This document shows positions 25,470-32,582 of a stretch of 57,522 nucleotides of DNA, in pieces. The stretch comes from an uncultured Elusimicrobia bacterium. Lineage in GTDB: Bacteria > Elusimicrobiota > Elusimicrobia > Elusimicrobiales > UBA9959. The stretch lies in the NCBI GenBank assembly GCA_903867985.1, contig CAIPTO010000074.1, positions 1-57,522 of the forward strand, written 5' to 3'. Both the position numbers and the translations under genes were made by a program. Position 1 is the stretch's first letter. Each line of letters begins with the position of its first letter. The notes beneath the pieces were generated by a model that did no database searches, was not told the origin of the DNA, and was given only the letters and a program-made list of their open reading frames with translations.

Positions 25470-26483
25470 ATGGTAAAAACCAAGATTATCGCCACACTCG
25501 GTCCGGCAAGTTCTTCTCCGGCGGTACTCCGCCGCATGTTTGAGGCTGGGCTGGATGTCGCGCGCCTTAACTTCTCACACGGCACAATTTCCGAGCGCCT
25601 GGCACGGCTGGCCTCAGTCCGAACCCTGAATAAACGACTCCGCCGCCACATCCTTCTTCTGGCCGACCTTAAAGGCAACCGCATACGCGTAGGGCGGTTA
25701 AAAAATCCCGTCGAACTCAGAAAAAATCAGATGGTAGTCCTGTCCAGGAACGGCGCCGGCAAAGGCGACATAATTCCTTTTGACTATAAAGGGTCGATGT
25801 CCCGTATAAAGAAAGGCTTTCTGATATACATAGACGACGGCAACATCTGTCTTAAAACCCTCACGGTTTCAAAAGACTCGATCAAATGCTCGGTGATCAC
25901 TCCGGCTCTGCTTAAAGAGCGGAAGGGCGTAAACATCCCGGCCGCGAATCTGGATTTTCCGGAATTGAACGAGGACGACCGGGCCGACCTGGACTTCGCG
26001 ATCGCTAATAAGTTTGATTTTATCGCGCAGTCCTTCGTACGCTGCGCCGGGGACATCCTGGCCGTAAAAAAAACAGTCCTGGCGCGCGGCAGCACTGCGA
26101 AGGTAATAGCAAAGATAGAGGCCAGAGAAGCGCTTGAAAACCTGGACGGAATAATTGAAGTTTCCGACGGCATTATGATCGCGCGGGGAGACATGGGCAT
26201 AACCTTCCCGATATGGCAGATACCCGTGCTCCAGAAGCGCATCATACGAAAGTGCAATTTTCTTAAAAAGCCGGTCATCACGGCCACACAGATGCTGGAG
26301 TCTATGACCGACCACAGGCTGCCCACACGGGCGGAAGTGTCTGACGTGGCCAACGCTATCCTGGACGGAAGCGACTATGTCATGCTTTCCGGGGAGACGG
26401 CGGCCGGAAAATACCCGTCCGAAACCGTGCTAATGATGAACGAAATAATTAAATACACGGAAGCCCATCAGGGGAAGGATTGA
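25470..26483 (+). CDS. pyk: Short pyruvate kinase lacking the C-terminal domain
   Basis: 337 residues against about 470 for the family. Converts PEP and ADP to pyruvate and ATP. Present: T-K-I-I-A-T-L-G-P-A-S (3-13), A-R-L-N-F-S-H-G (about 31-38), a shortened B domain, the catalytic K-I-E-A-R-E-A (about 217), A-R-G-D-M-G-I (about 239-245), T-A-T-Q-M-L-E-S-M and the final L-S-G-E-T-A-A-G-K-Y-P motif. The barrel is therefore complete. The allosteric C domain (about 130 residues) is absent: the stop at 26483 is followed by repeats, not by a shifted continuation. Expected to be unregulated by classical C-domain effectors, or to be a divergent paralogue. Confidence 0.88.
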   Translation: MVKTKIIATLGPASSSPAVLRRMFEAGLDVARLNFSHGTISERLARLASVRTLNKRLRRHILLLADLKGNRIRVGRLKNPVELRKNQMVVLSRNGAGKGDIIPFDYKGSMSRIKKGFLIYIDDGNICLKTLTVSKDSIKCSVITPALLKERKGVNIPAANLDFPELNEDDRADLDFAIANKFDFIAQSFVRCAGDILAVKKTVLARGSTAKVIAKIEAREALENLDGIIEVSDGIMIARGDMGITFPIWQIPVLQKRIIRKCNFLKKPVITATQMLESMTDHRLPTRAEVSDVANAILDGSDYVMLSGETAAGKYPSETVLMMNEIIKYTEAHQGKD

Positions 26484-26632
26484 AGATTTAAGATTCAAGA
26501 TTTTAAGATTCAAAATTTAAGATTACCGATTGACGGAGGCCATAGACTATAGGCAGAATAGCAATCGCTTGCAGTTTACGCTTTACTCTTTACGCTTCCC
26601 GCTTTACGATTTACGATTGCCGATTTACACAC
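26484..26632. repeat. Two degenerate tandem-repeat tracts before rsgA
   Basis: Tract one (26486-26530): repeats of AAGATTTAAGATTCA. Tract two (about 26572-26632): repeats of TTTACGCTTTACTC / TTTACGATTTACGATTGCCGA. Different unit sequences from the other gaps, but the same style: 6-8-bp degenerate units filling the gap up to the start codon. No gene is seen in this stretch. Confidence 0.85.
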
Positions 26633-26636
26633 ACCT

Positions 26637-27758
26637 ATGCCCCAAAAGATACCGACGCTTAAAGAACTTGGCTGGACTCCGGAACTGGCGGAATCCTTCA
26701 AGGATTTTTCATCGGAAAACCTTATCCCTGCCCGGGTCGTAGCAGAACATCGTTCGGCCTACGACATCATCTGCGCCAACGGCGCGTATCTCGCCGAAGT
26801 TTCCGGCGTCTTCAGGCGCGCGGCCAAAAAATCCAAGGCCCAGTTCCCGGCGGTGGGAGACTGGGCTGCCCTCAGCTTCAACCCCGGCGGCCAGCGGCAG
26901 ACCATACATGGCCTCCTGCCAAGGAAAGCCGTACTTTCCCGCCTCGACCCCGGTGGAAAAGAGGAACAGGTCCTGGCCGCCAATATCGACATAGTTTTCA
27001 TCGTCCAGGGCCTGGACGATGACTATAATCTCAAACGCATGGAGAGGTATCTGGCCGCCGCCAGGGCCGGCGGGGCCACAGCGGTCATAATACTTAACAA
27101 AAGCGACCTTGTCTCCGACGCCGAATCAAAAGCTGCTGAAGTGCGCGGACGCAGCCAGGACGCTCCTGTGCTGCTGCTGGATTCCATCAATCGTACCGGC
27201 TATGAGGCCTTGGACGCGTACATTAAAGCCGGACGCACCATCGTACTGGTGGGGTCCTCCGGAGCCGGCAAATCCACTATAATAAACAATCTGATGGGTT
27301 CCGACCTGCAGCGCATCGCCTCCGTCAGGGAAGACGACTCCAAGGGGCGCCATACCACCACAGGCAGAAAGATGTTCTTCCTGCCGGCCAACGGCCTGCC
27401 CCGTCATGCCTCATGGGGGGGAGCCCTGCTGATAGACACGCCCGGCATGCGCGGCCTGGAACTCTGGGCCGAAGCGGATACAGTGGACGAAACTTTCGAG
27501 GCTATTCACACCCTGGCCGCTGAATGCAGGTTCGGCAACTGTTCCCATTCCAACGAGCCGGGTTGCGCCGTGCGCGCCGCGCTGGAGGCCGGAACCTTGG
27601 ACGGCGCCCACTACGATAATTACCTGAAGCTGCGCGCCGAAACCGCCTTCCTGAAGTCCAAAATGGACGTGTCCGAACGCCTTAAACGCAAGGACCGCGC
27701 GAAAAAGATCAGCAAAGAGATAAAAGACGTCCCAAAGCGCAAACGCGGCGGGATTTGA
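26637..27758 (+). CDS. rsgA: Ribosome small subunit-dependent GTPase A
   Basis: 373 residues. Circularly permuted GTPase that helps late 30S assembly. An N-terminal OB fold (about 30-110) is followed by G4 N-K-S-D (about 145), then G1 G-S-S-G-A-G-K-S-T (about 204-212), a T-T-T-G-R switch and G3 D-T-P-G-M-R (about 265): the permuted order G4-G1-G3 is diagnostic. The C-terminal zinc finger is C-R-F-G-N-C-S-H-x5-C. The ATG at 26637 directly follows the repeat tract and lacks a Shine-Dalgarno. A Lys/Arg-rich C-terminus (K-R-K-D-R-A-K-K) fits rRNA contact. Confidence 0.93.
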   Translation: MPQKIPTLKELGWTPELAESFKDFSSENLIPARVVAEHRSAYDIICANGAYLAEVSGVFRRAAKKSKAQFPAVGDWAALSFNPGGQRQTIHGLLPRKAVLSRLDPGGKEEQVLAANIDIVFIVQGLDDDYNLKRMERYLAAARAGGATAVIILNKSDLVSDAESKAAEVRGRSQDAPVLLLDSINRTGYEALDAYIKAGRTIVLVGSSGAGKSTIINNLMGSDLQRIASVREDDSKGRHTTTGRKMFFLPANGLPRHASWGGALLIDTPGMRGLELWAEADTVDETFEAIHTLAAECRFGNCSHSNEPGCAVRAALEAGTLDGAHYDNYLKLRAETAFLKSKMDVSERLKRKDRAKKISKEIKDVPKRKRGGI

Positions 27759-27792
27759 ACACCTCCGATCAGGATAAAATTGAGCTGCAAAC

Positions 27793-28935
27793 ATGAACCA
27801 CAAGGATCCGCGGAAAAAATTCTTCCTGTGCTATTTCGAGAGCACCCGCAAATGCAACCTCAACTGCCGCTACTGCATGGCTAAAGAGCCCCGCTCCAAG
27901 CCGAAAGACCACACGACCGAGCTCTCCACCGAAGAGATAAAGCGCCTGGTAGTGGACGAAATACGAAAATACTGCTCGCACGGGGCCATAGCTTTTTCCG
28001 GCGGGGAACACCTGCTCAGACCGGACGCGCTGGAAATACTGGAGTACACCGCCAAGGCCGGACTCTGGTCATTTATTAACACCAACGGAACCCTGCTCAC
28101 CTCCGATCTGTTAAAGCGCGTAAAGACTGCGACCGGCGGCAAGGTCATCTTCGTCTTTTCGCTTAACTCCATTCTGCCCACGATCCAGAAATGGAGCCGT
28201 GACGACAGCCTTTGGACGGTGATCAAGGCGGCGCGCCTATGCCTTAAGGCGGGCGTAAACTTCTTCTTCATCACCACTATAAGCAAGAGCAACCTCAAAA
28301 GCTTTTCCACCACGGTCAATTTCCTGAAGCTGAAAAAAATTCCGATGCTCAGGTCCCCTTTCGTCACGCGCGGCATGGGTAATTGCCACCAGGAACTGGC
28401 GCTGACACCGGAAGACATGAAGAATATAATACACCCGGTCCTCAGGAATTACGCTTTGAGCTACGTAAGTTATACGCCGTTTTTCGCCGGGCCGGAATTC
28501 CTGGAAGATAAGTGGAAAGAGATGAATGTGGAAATAGACCAGCTTGGCTGCCAGGCGGCGCGCGGTTTCGTAGGCATCTCCGCCGAGGGCCACGTGGCGC
28601 CCTGCGTGCACCTGCTGGACAACAACCTGAAATGCGGCAATGTCAGGGATATCGCGCTCACTGCCATACTCCGTGATAACGAGATAATCAAAGCCGTGCG
28701 CTCCCGTGAAACACTAAAAGGCAAATGCGGCCGCTGCCGCTACAAGCAAACCTGCGGCGGCTGCCGCGCGCTGGCTTACTATAAGACCGGGGATTACATG
28801 GCCGAGGACCCGACCTGCTTCTTTGAACCCGTGGACGAAACAACCCGTTCCGAACACGAGGAACTGCAGAATAAGAACACGACCCGCTTCCTGGAATTCA
28901 TCAAGACCAGGGAACCCTGGAAATCTCTTTTTTAG
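27793..28935 (+). CDS. Radical SAM / SPASM domain protein
   Basis: 380 residues. The radical SAM cluster motif C-N-L-N-C-R-Y-C (CX3CX2C) is at about 17-24, with the G-G-E motif (F-S-G-G-E) at about 70-74. A C-terminal SPASM region has a conserved Cys in G-C-Q-A-A-R-G (about 255), then C-V-H-L, C-G-N-V and the cluster C-G-R-C-x5-C-G-G-C-R-A ... C-F (about 313-342), which hold auxiliary Fe-S clusters. SPASM enzymes modify peptides, sugars or cofactors such as heme. No peptide substrate gene is seen beside it. TAAAAT (27775-27780) lies 12 nt ahead of the ATG with no Shine-Dalgarno. Confidence 0.85.
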   Translation: MNHKDPRKKFFLCYFESTRKCNLNCRYCMAKEPRSKPKDHTTELSTEEIKRLVVDEIRKYCSHGAIAFSGGEHLLRPDALEILEYTAKAGLWSFINTNGTLLTSDLLKRVKTATGGKVIFVFSLNSILPTIQKWSRDDSLWTVIKAARLCLKAGVNFFFITTISKSNLKSFSTTVNFLKLKKIPMLRSPFVTRGMGNCHQELALTPEDMKNIIHPVLRNYALSYVSYTPFFAGPEFLEDKWKEMNVEIDQLGCQAARGFVGISAEGHVAPCVHLLDNNLKCGNVRDIALTAILRDNEIIKAVRSRETLKGKCGRCRYKQTCGGCRALAYYKTGDYMAEDPTCFFEPVDETTRSEHEELQNKNTTRFLEFIKTREPWKSLF

Positions 28936-28975
28936 ATGGCGTATATTTAAAACTTCAGCTCGTAAGAACTTGCAG

Positions 28976-30283
28976 ATGAAGATACTCCTTATTAAACCCA
29001 GATGGTTCGTTAAAGGCGGACTTTACCGTCTGCTTGAGAGCGTTAAGTTTACGCCCCTCAATCTTGGCATACTGGCGGCCTTAAGCGACGGGAACGAAGT
29101 GACCGTAGCGGACGGAGACTGGGACGCGATACCGTACGAAAAGGATTTCGACCTCGTGGGGATAACAGTTACGACTTTCACCTCTGAGCAGGCTTACGCC
29201 ATCGCTGACAGATTCAGGGCAAAAGGGGCTAAGGTGGTTATGGGCGGGCCGCATCCTAGCCTGCTGCCTCAGGAATGCCTCGCGCACGCCGACGCCGCGG
29301 TGGTGGGGGAGGCGGAATACGTCTGGAAAGAACTCCTGACCGACGCCGGAAAAGGCGAACTTAAAAACATTTACAAAAGCGGCCGGCCAACGGACATGGA
29401 CGACGTGCCCGCGCCCAGACGGGACCTGCTCAATGAAACCTCGTGGATATCCTGCATCCAGGCCACCAGGGGTTGTCCCAACAAATGCCTCTACTGCTAC
29501 CTGCCGGAAGTCCCCTGGAGCGCCTACCGCAAAAGGGACATAGAGAAAGTCTACAAAGAGCTTAAGAGCTTAAAGCAGAAAGTTATATATTTCGTGGACG
29601 ATAATCTTTTCGCCGATCCGGCCTATGCCATGGCTCTCTTCGACAGGATAGCCCCTCTCAAAAAAATATTTTCCATACAAGCTCCCACCACCATAGCCAA
29701 AAACCCGCTGCTGGTGGAGAAAATGGCAAAAGCAGGCTGTTTCCATGTTCAGATGGGATTTCAGACCTCAAACCCCCAATCTCTTAAATGGGCGGCCATA
29801 GACCATAATCATATCGGCGACTATAAAGCCGCCGTCTCGCTCCTGCATAAACACCGGATACTGGTCACGGGGTTCCTGATGTTCGGCTTCGATACCGACG
29901 ATAAAGGGATCTTCGTGCGCAGCGTGGCTATGGCCAAAGAGATAAACCTGGACGACGCGAACCTCTACGTGCTGACGCCGTATCCCGGCACCAAAATATA
30001 CGAGCAGTTCAAAAAAGAGGGGCGCCTCCTGGAAGGCAAGGACCGCATGAATTTCGGCTGGGCCAACGCCGTCTTCAAACCTAAAAACATGACCCCGGAG
30101 GAACTTGAAGCCGGCGTCCAGGACGCGATCGTAAAACTCTCCGGCTATTTCCGCCGCAAACTTCCGCTCAGACTGGCCGAGCGCCCCGGCTGGCTCCTGC
30201 GGCATCCCGGCCTGGTCCGCTCCATAATCTACGGCCTCTTCGCCAAGCGCGACATCTCAAGCAAATTGGAATCCGGCGCATGA
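28976..30283 (+). CDS. B12-binding-type radical SAM protein
   Basis: 435 residues from the ATG at 28976; the longer frame reaching 28823 lies inside the preceding gene and is rejected. N-terminal cobalamin-binding-like domain (about 1-130): P-L-N-L-G-I-L-A-A-L, then G-G-P-H-P-S-L-L-P and G-E-A-E. The radical SAM core (about 160-370) has C-I-Q-A-T-R-G-C-P-N-K-C-L-Y-C, whose last three Cys give the CX3CX2C cluster site. Family members are methyltransferases or cyclases in lipid, hopanoid and cofactor chemistry. The stop overlaps the sigma factor start (ATGA), so sigma factor synthesis is translationally coupled to this gene. Confidence 0.85.
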   Translation: MKILLIKPRWFVKGGLYRLLESVKFTPLNLGILAALSDGNEVTVADGDWDAIPYEKDFDLVGITVTTFTSEQAYAIADRFRAKGAKVVMGGPHPSLLPQECLAHADAAVVGEAEYVWKELLTDAGKGELKNIYKSGRPTDMDDVPAPRRDLLNETSWISCIQATRGCPNKCLYCYLPEVPWSAYRKRDIEKVYKELKSLKQKVIYFVDDNLFADPAYAMALFDRIAPLKKIFSIQAPTTIAKNPLLVEKMAKAGCFHVQMGFQTSNPQSLKWAAIDHNHIGDYKAAVSLLHKHRILVTGFLMFGFDTDDKGIFVRSVAMAKEINLDDANLYVLTPYPGTKIYEQFKKEGRLLEGKDRMNFGWANAVFKPKNMTPEELEAGVQDAIVKLSGYFRRKLPLRLAERPGWLLRHPGLVRSIIYGLFAKRDISSKLESGA

Positions 30284-30870
30284 CCGATTATTCAGACCGG
30301 GACGCGCAACTGATGATCCGTTTTAAGGACGGGGATGAGTCCGGTTTTATTGAGCTGGTTAACAGCCATAAGCAAAGGGTTTTTGCCTTCGCCTTCAGGT
30401 TCTTGGGCAATACCGCCGACGCGGAAGACGCGGCGCAGGAAGTTTTTATAAAAGTTTACAATGCCGCCGGCAAATATACAGTTAAAGCGAAGTTCACCAC
30501 CTGGCTTTTTACCATTACCCGGAACACCTGTCTGAACTTTTTAGATAAGCGAAACAAGAAAGGCATATTCGTCTCGCTGGATGAAAAATCGGACTCGCAG
30601 GAGGACTCCGCCGGTTTACAGGTGGCTGACACAAAGGACCCGCCCCCCGCTGAACTGCTGATGAAAAATGAGCAGATTCAGGCGGTAAAAAAGGCCCTGG
30701 ATTCACTGCCGGAAAACCAGAAGACCGCCGTGCTGCTTTGCCGCTACGAAGAACTTTCCTATGAGGCGACAGCGGAAATTATGGGGTGTTCTATTAAGGC
30801 GGTGAAATCGATTCTGCACAGGGCAAAGCTGAATTTAAAGGAAAAACTGGCGGTTTTTTTAAAATTCTGA
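30280..30870 (+). CDS. ECF sigma factor (RpoE-like)
   Basis: 196 residues. Region 2 (about 15-85) contains A-E-D-A-A-Q-E-V-F-I-K-V-Y and F-T-T-W-L-F-T-I-T-R-N; region 4 (about 125-190) contains L-P-E-N-Q-K-T-A-V-L-L-C-R-Y-E-E-L-S-Y with the HTH A-E-I-M-G-C-S-I-K-A-V-K-S-I-L-H-R-A. No region 3, so group IV (ECF). It directs RNA polymerase to alternative promoters. Four matching promoters lie within the next 6 kb (30881, 31915, 36151, 36841), but none precedes the sigma gene itself, which depends on the radical SAM transcript. The anti-sigma gene follows. Confidence 0.93.
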   Translation: MTDYSDRDAQLMIRFKDGDESGFIELVNSHKQRVFAFAFRFLGNTADAEDAAQEVFIKVYNAAGKYTVKAKFTTWLFTITRNTCLNFLDKRNKKGIFVSLDEKSDSQEDSAGLQVADTKDPPPAELLMKNEQIQAVKKALDSLPENQKTAVLLCRYEELSYEATAEIMGCSIKAVKSILHRAKLNLKEKLAVFLKF

Positions 30871-30880
30871 AAAATGCTGC

Positions 30881-30908
30881 GGAACTTTTTTCATAACCGG
30901 CGGTTACA
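30881..30908 (+). promoter_or_regulatory. ECF promoter 1: GGAACTTTTTT - CGGTTACA
   Basis: -35 GGAACTTTTTT (30881-30891) and -10 CGGTTACA (30901-30908). The AAC to GGTT distance is 19 nt, identical in all four sites. Drives the anti-sigma and CnrX-like genes. Lies 10 bp after the sigma gene stop. Confidence 0.8.
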
Positions 30909-30927
30909 TATAGAGAGGGGATAGTTT

Positions 30928-31437
30928 ATGAACTGTAAAAAGGCCAAGGAAATGTCAACGGAATACCTGTCTGACGATCTTAATGATGCCGAAAAGGCCG
31001 AGTTCCTCGGGCATCTTAAGGCGTGCGATTACTGCGATAAAGAGATGTCGCTTCTGTCAAAGTCGTGGCAGACCCTGAGCCTGTACGCTCCTCCAGAGCT
31101 TGGAGATGAGTTTGTCGATTCTTTAATGGCGAAGATCCGGGCGGGGCGGGCAAAAAAACAAAGCTGGATTTTCAGATTCATCCCGTTAGGTTTTTCACAA
31201 AACACGCGCGCGGCATTGTCAGGCTGGTGGAAAGTGCCGGCCCTTACCCTGGCCTCCTGCGCTATATACCTTGTATGCATAGAGACCGGCTTTATGCCGT
31301 CGCGTCAATTCGCGCCGGCGGCCATATCCGCCTCCCAAGACGGGGCCGGAACTATTTCTTCCATGCTCTCTGATGGTCAGGAGACCGGCGGCGGGGGACA
31401 TCTTTTAACCATAATATGCGAAGGAGCCGACAAATGA
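30928..31437 (+). CDS. Anti-sigma factor with zinc-finger (zf-HC2) domain
   Basis: 169 residues. The N-terminal cytoplasmic domain carries the ZAS motif H-L-K-A-C-D-Y-C (H-X3-C-X2-C, about 29-36) preceded by M-N-C-K-K, the zinc-binding fold that clamps ECF sigma factors. One TM helix lies at about 105-125 (T-L-A-S-C-A-I-Y-L-V-C-I), then a short periplasmic tail of about 45 residues rich in Ser/Gly. It sits behind an ECF promoter, so the sigma factor raises its own inhibitor (negative feedback). The stop overlaps the next start (ATGA). Confidence 0.88.
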   Translation: MNCKKAKEMSTEYLSDDLNDAEKAEFLGHLKACDYCDKEMSLLSKSWQTLSLYAPPELGDEFVDSLMAKIRAGRAKKQSWIFRFIPLGFSQNTRAALSGWWKVPALTLASCAIYLVCIETGFMPSRQFAPAAISASQDGAGTISSMLSDGQETGGGGHLLTIICEGADK

Positions 31438-31814
31438 ACATACGCTGGAACCAGATAGCTATAGCAGCTGCGGCGGGCTTCCTTATAGGGGCCTTCTTTT
31501 CCGACTTTTACCATATGCACCTTAAGCGCAGACCTCCCCAGCCGGTCGCCGCGGAAGGCGTGATAGAAAAGGTTACGCATGAATTAGACCTTTCAGGACC
31601 TCAGCGGGAGAAGGTGGCAATTATTTTTGAAAAGTATAGACCTGAAGTGAAAAAAGTGAAAGATTCCATCAATCCGAAATTAGAGGATCTGCGCCTGCAA
31701 ATCAAGTCCGAGCTGGAATCAATTCTTACTCCGGAACAATACGCGAAGCTTGAAAAACTTGACGCCAATCCCAGAATAGACGACGGCCCGCGGCCACCGC
31801 CGCCGGGCCGATAA
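31434..31814 (+). CDS. Spy/CnrX-like periplasmic LTxxQ protein
   Basis: 126 residues from the ATG at 31434 (AAGGAG at 31421); an upstream in-frame start at 31416 lies inside the anti-sigma gene. N-terminal TM or signal anchor (about 5-22), then an all-helical periplasmic domain with two LTxxQ-type motifs, D-L-S-G-P-Q-R (about 53) and I-L-T-P-E-Q-Y (about 101), characteristic of the Spy/CpxP/CnrX (Metal_resist) fold. It ends in P-R-P-P-P-P-G-R. The order sigma, anti-sigma, Spy-like sensor mirrors cnrH-cnrY-cnrX, where CnrX senses metal and releases the sigma factor. A sensor role here is inference. Confidence 0.75.
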   Translation: MNIRWNQIAIAAAAGFLIGAFFSDFYHMHLKRRPPQPVAAEGVIEKVTHELDLSGPQREKVAIIFEKYRPEVKKVKDSINPKLEDLRLQIKSELESILTPEQYAKLEKLDANPRIDDGPRPPPPGR

Positions 31815-31878
31815 ACCCCTAAAAAAGACGAACCACTTCTTTACGGCCCGCCTCTCCTGCCGCACTCTCACCTGCCGG

Positions 31879-31910
31879 AGGCGCGGACTCGCGCCTGGCT
31901 TTCATATTTT
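31879..31910 (+). terminator. Hairpin terminator after the sigma operon
   Basis: AGGCGCG (31879-31885) and CGCGCCT (31890-31896) pair perfectly around a GACT loop, followed by GGCTTTCATATTTT. Short T-run makes it weak to moderate. It separates the sigma operon from ECF promoter 2, which starts 5 nt later. Confidence 0.65.
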
Positions 31911-31914
31911 GACC

Positions 31915-31943
31915 GAAACTTTTTTCACGATTTATGGTTTAAA
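31915..31943 (+). promoter_or_regulatory. ECF promoter 2: GAAACTTTTTT - TGGTTTAAA
   Basis: -35 GAAACTTTTTT (31915-31925) and -10 TGGTTTAAA (31935-31943), AAC to GGTT 19 nt. Drives the barrel gene and the PKD/PEBP gene behind it. Confidence 0.8.
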
Positions 31944-31978
31944 TCAGTGGATGCGCACACTTACGGCAGGGACAATGT

Positions 31979-32581
31979 ATGCCTAAACTACTGACCAGAA
32001 TCAAAATAGCCGCCATCTGCATTTGCCTTGGTCTGCTGATTCAAAGCCGCCGCGTTTGCGCTTCCGACTTTATATCCGCGCCGGGGAAAGGCGCCTTCGC
32101 CATAAGCCTGAACTATCCCGGCGCCGGAATTAAATACTTTATGAGCGAAAGCCTTGCGCTTGAGATTAAAGGCCAGGCGGGCGAGGGCGTGCGGGTAGGC
32201 GGCCTGCGGCTCTACAATTATTTCAGGACCGCGGACAGGATGTTATTTTTTATGGGCCTCGAAGCGGATTATATTGATTTTAAGGGGGAAGTCAGCCGGG
32301 GCACCGGGGTGGCGGGAGAATTGTTCGGGGGATTTGAATATTTCCTGACACCTTCTATATCTCTGCAGGCTGATTTCGGACCGGCGTATATTTATCTTAA
32401 AGATCGGAGCAATCCCGTCTCAATCAGCGGCGTGGATTATGTGGCAAATTTCGGATTCAGTTTTTATTGGGGAGGAACCAGGGCCGGAGGGACAGTACGG
32501 GCGGGAAAAACCAAAAAGCCGGGCAAAACCCGGACCCATAAGCGCGATACTAATTCAGACGGCCCCTGGCTTATATACTGA
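31979..32581 (+). CDS. Outer-membrane beta-barrel-like protein
   Basis: 200 residues. Signal peptide about 1-28 (I-A-A-I-C-I-C-L-G-L-L ... V-C-A-S). Then alternating amphipathic strands (F-A-I-S-L-N-Y-P-G-A-G-I-K-Y-F, L-A-L-E-I-K-G, F-F-M-G-L-E-A-D-Y, F-G-F-S-F-Y-W-G), enough for an 8-strand OmpA/OmpX-type barrel, ending at about 168. A basic tail (K-T-K-K-P-G-K-T-R-T-H-K-R) follows where a barrel would normally end in an aromatic residue; here W-L-I-Y is terminal. No recognised family. One base separates it from the PKD/PEBP gene, so the two are one unit behind ECF promoter 2. Confidence 0.6.
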   Translation: MPKLLTRIKIAAICICLGLLIQSRRVCASDFISAPGKGAFAISLNYPGAGIKYFMSESLALEIKGQAGEGVRVGGLRLYNYFRTADRMLFFMGLEADYIDFKGEVSRGTGVAGELFGGFEYFLTPSISLQADFGPAYIYLKDRSNPVSISGVDYVANFGFSFYWGGTRAGGTVRAGKTKKPGKTRTHKRDTNSDGPWLIY

Positions 32582-32582
32582 T

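Noticed and set aside
26484-26632. Possible CRISPR array
   Set aside because: Units are 6-8 bp, degenerate and contiguous; no 25-40-bp repeats with unique spacers and no cas genes.
26484-26632. Displaced C-terminal domain of pyruvate kinase in another frame
   Set aside because: The stretch after the stop is made of short repeats and encodes nothing like the C domain.
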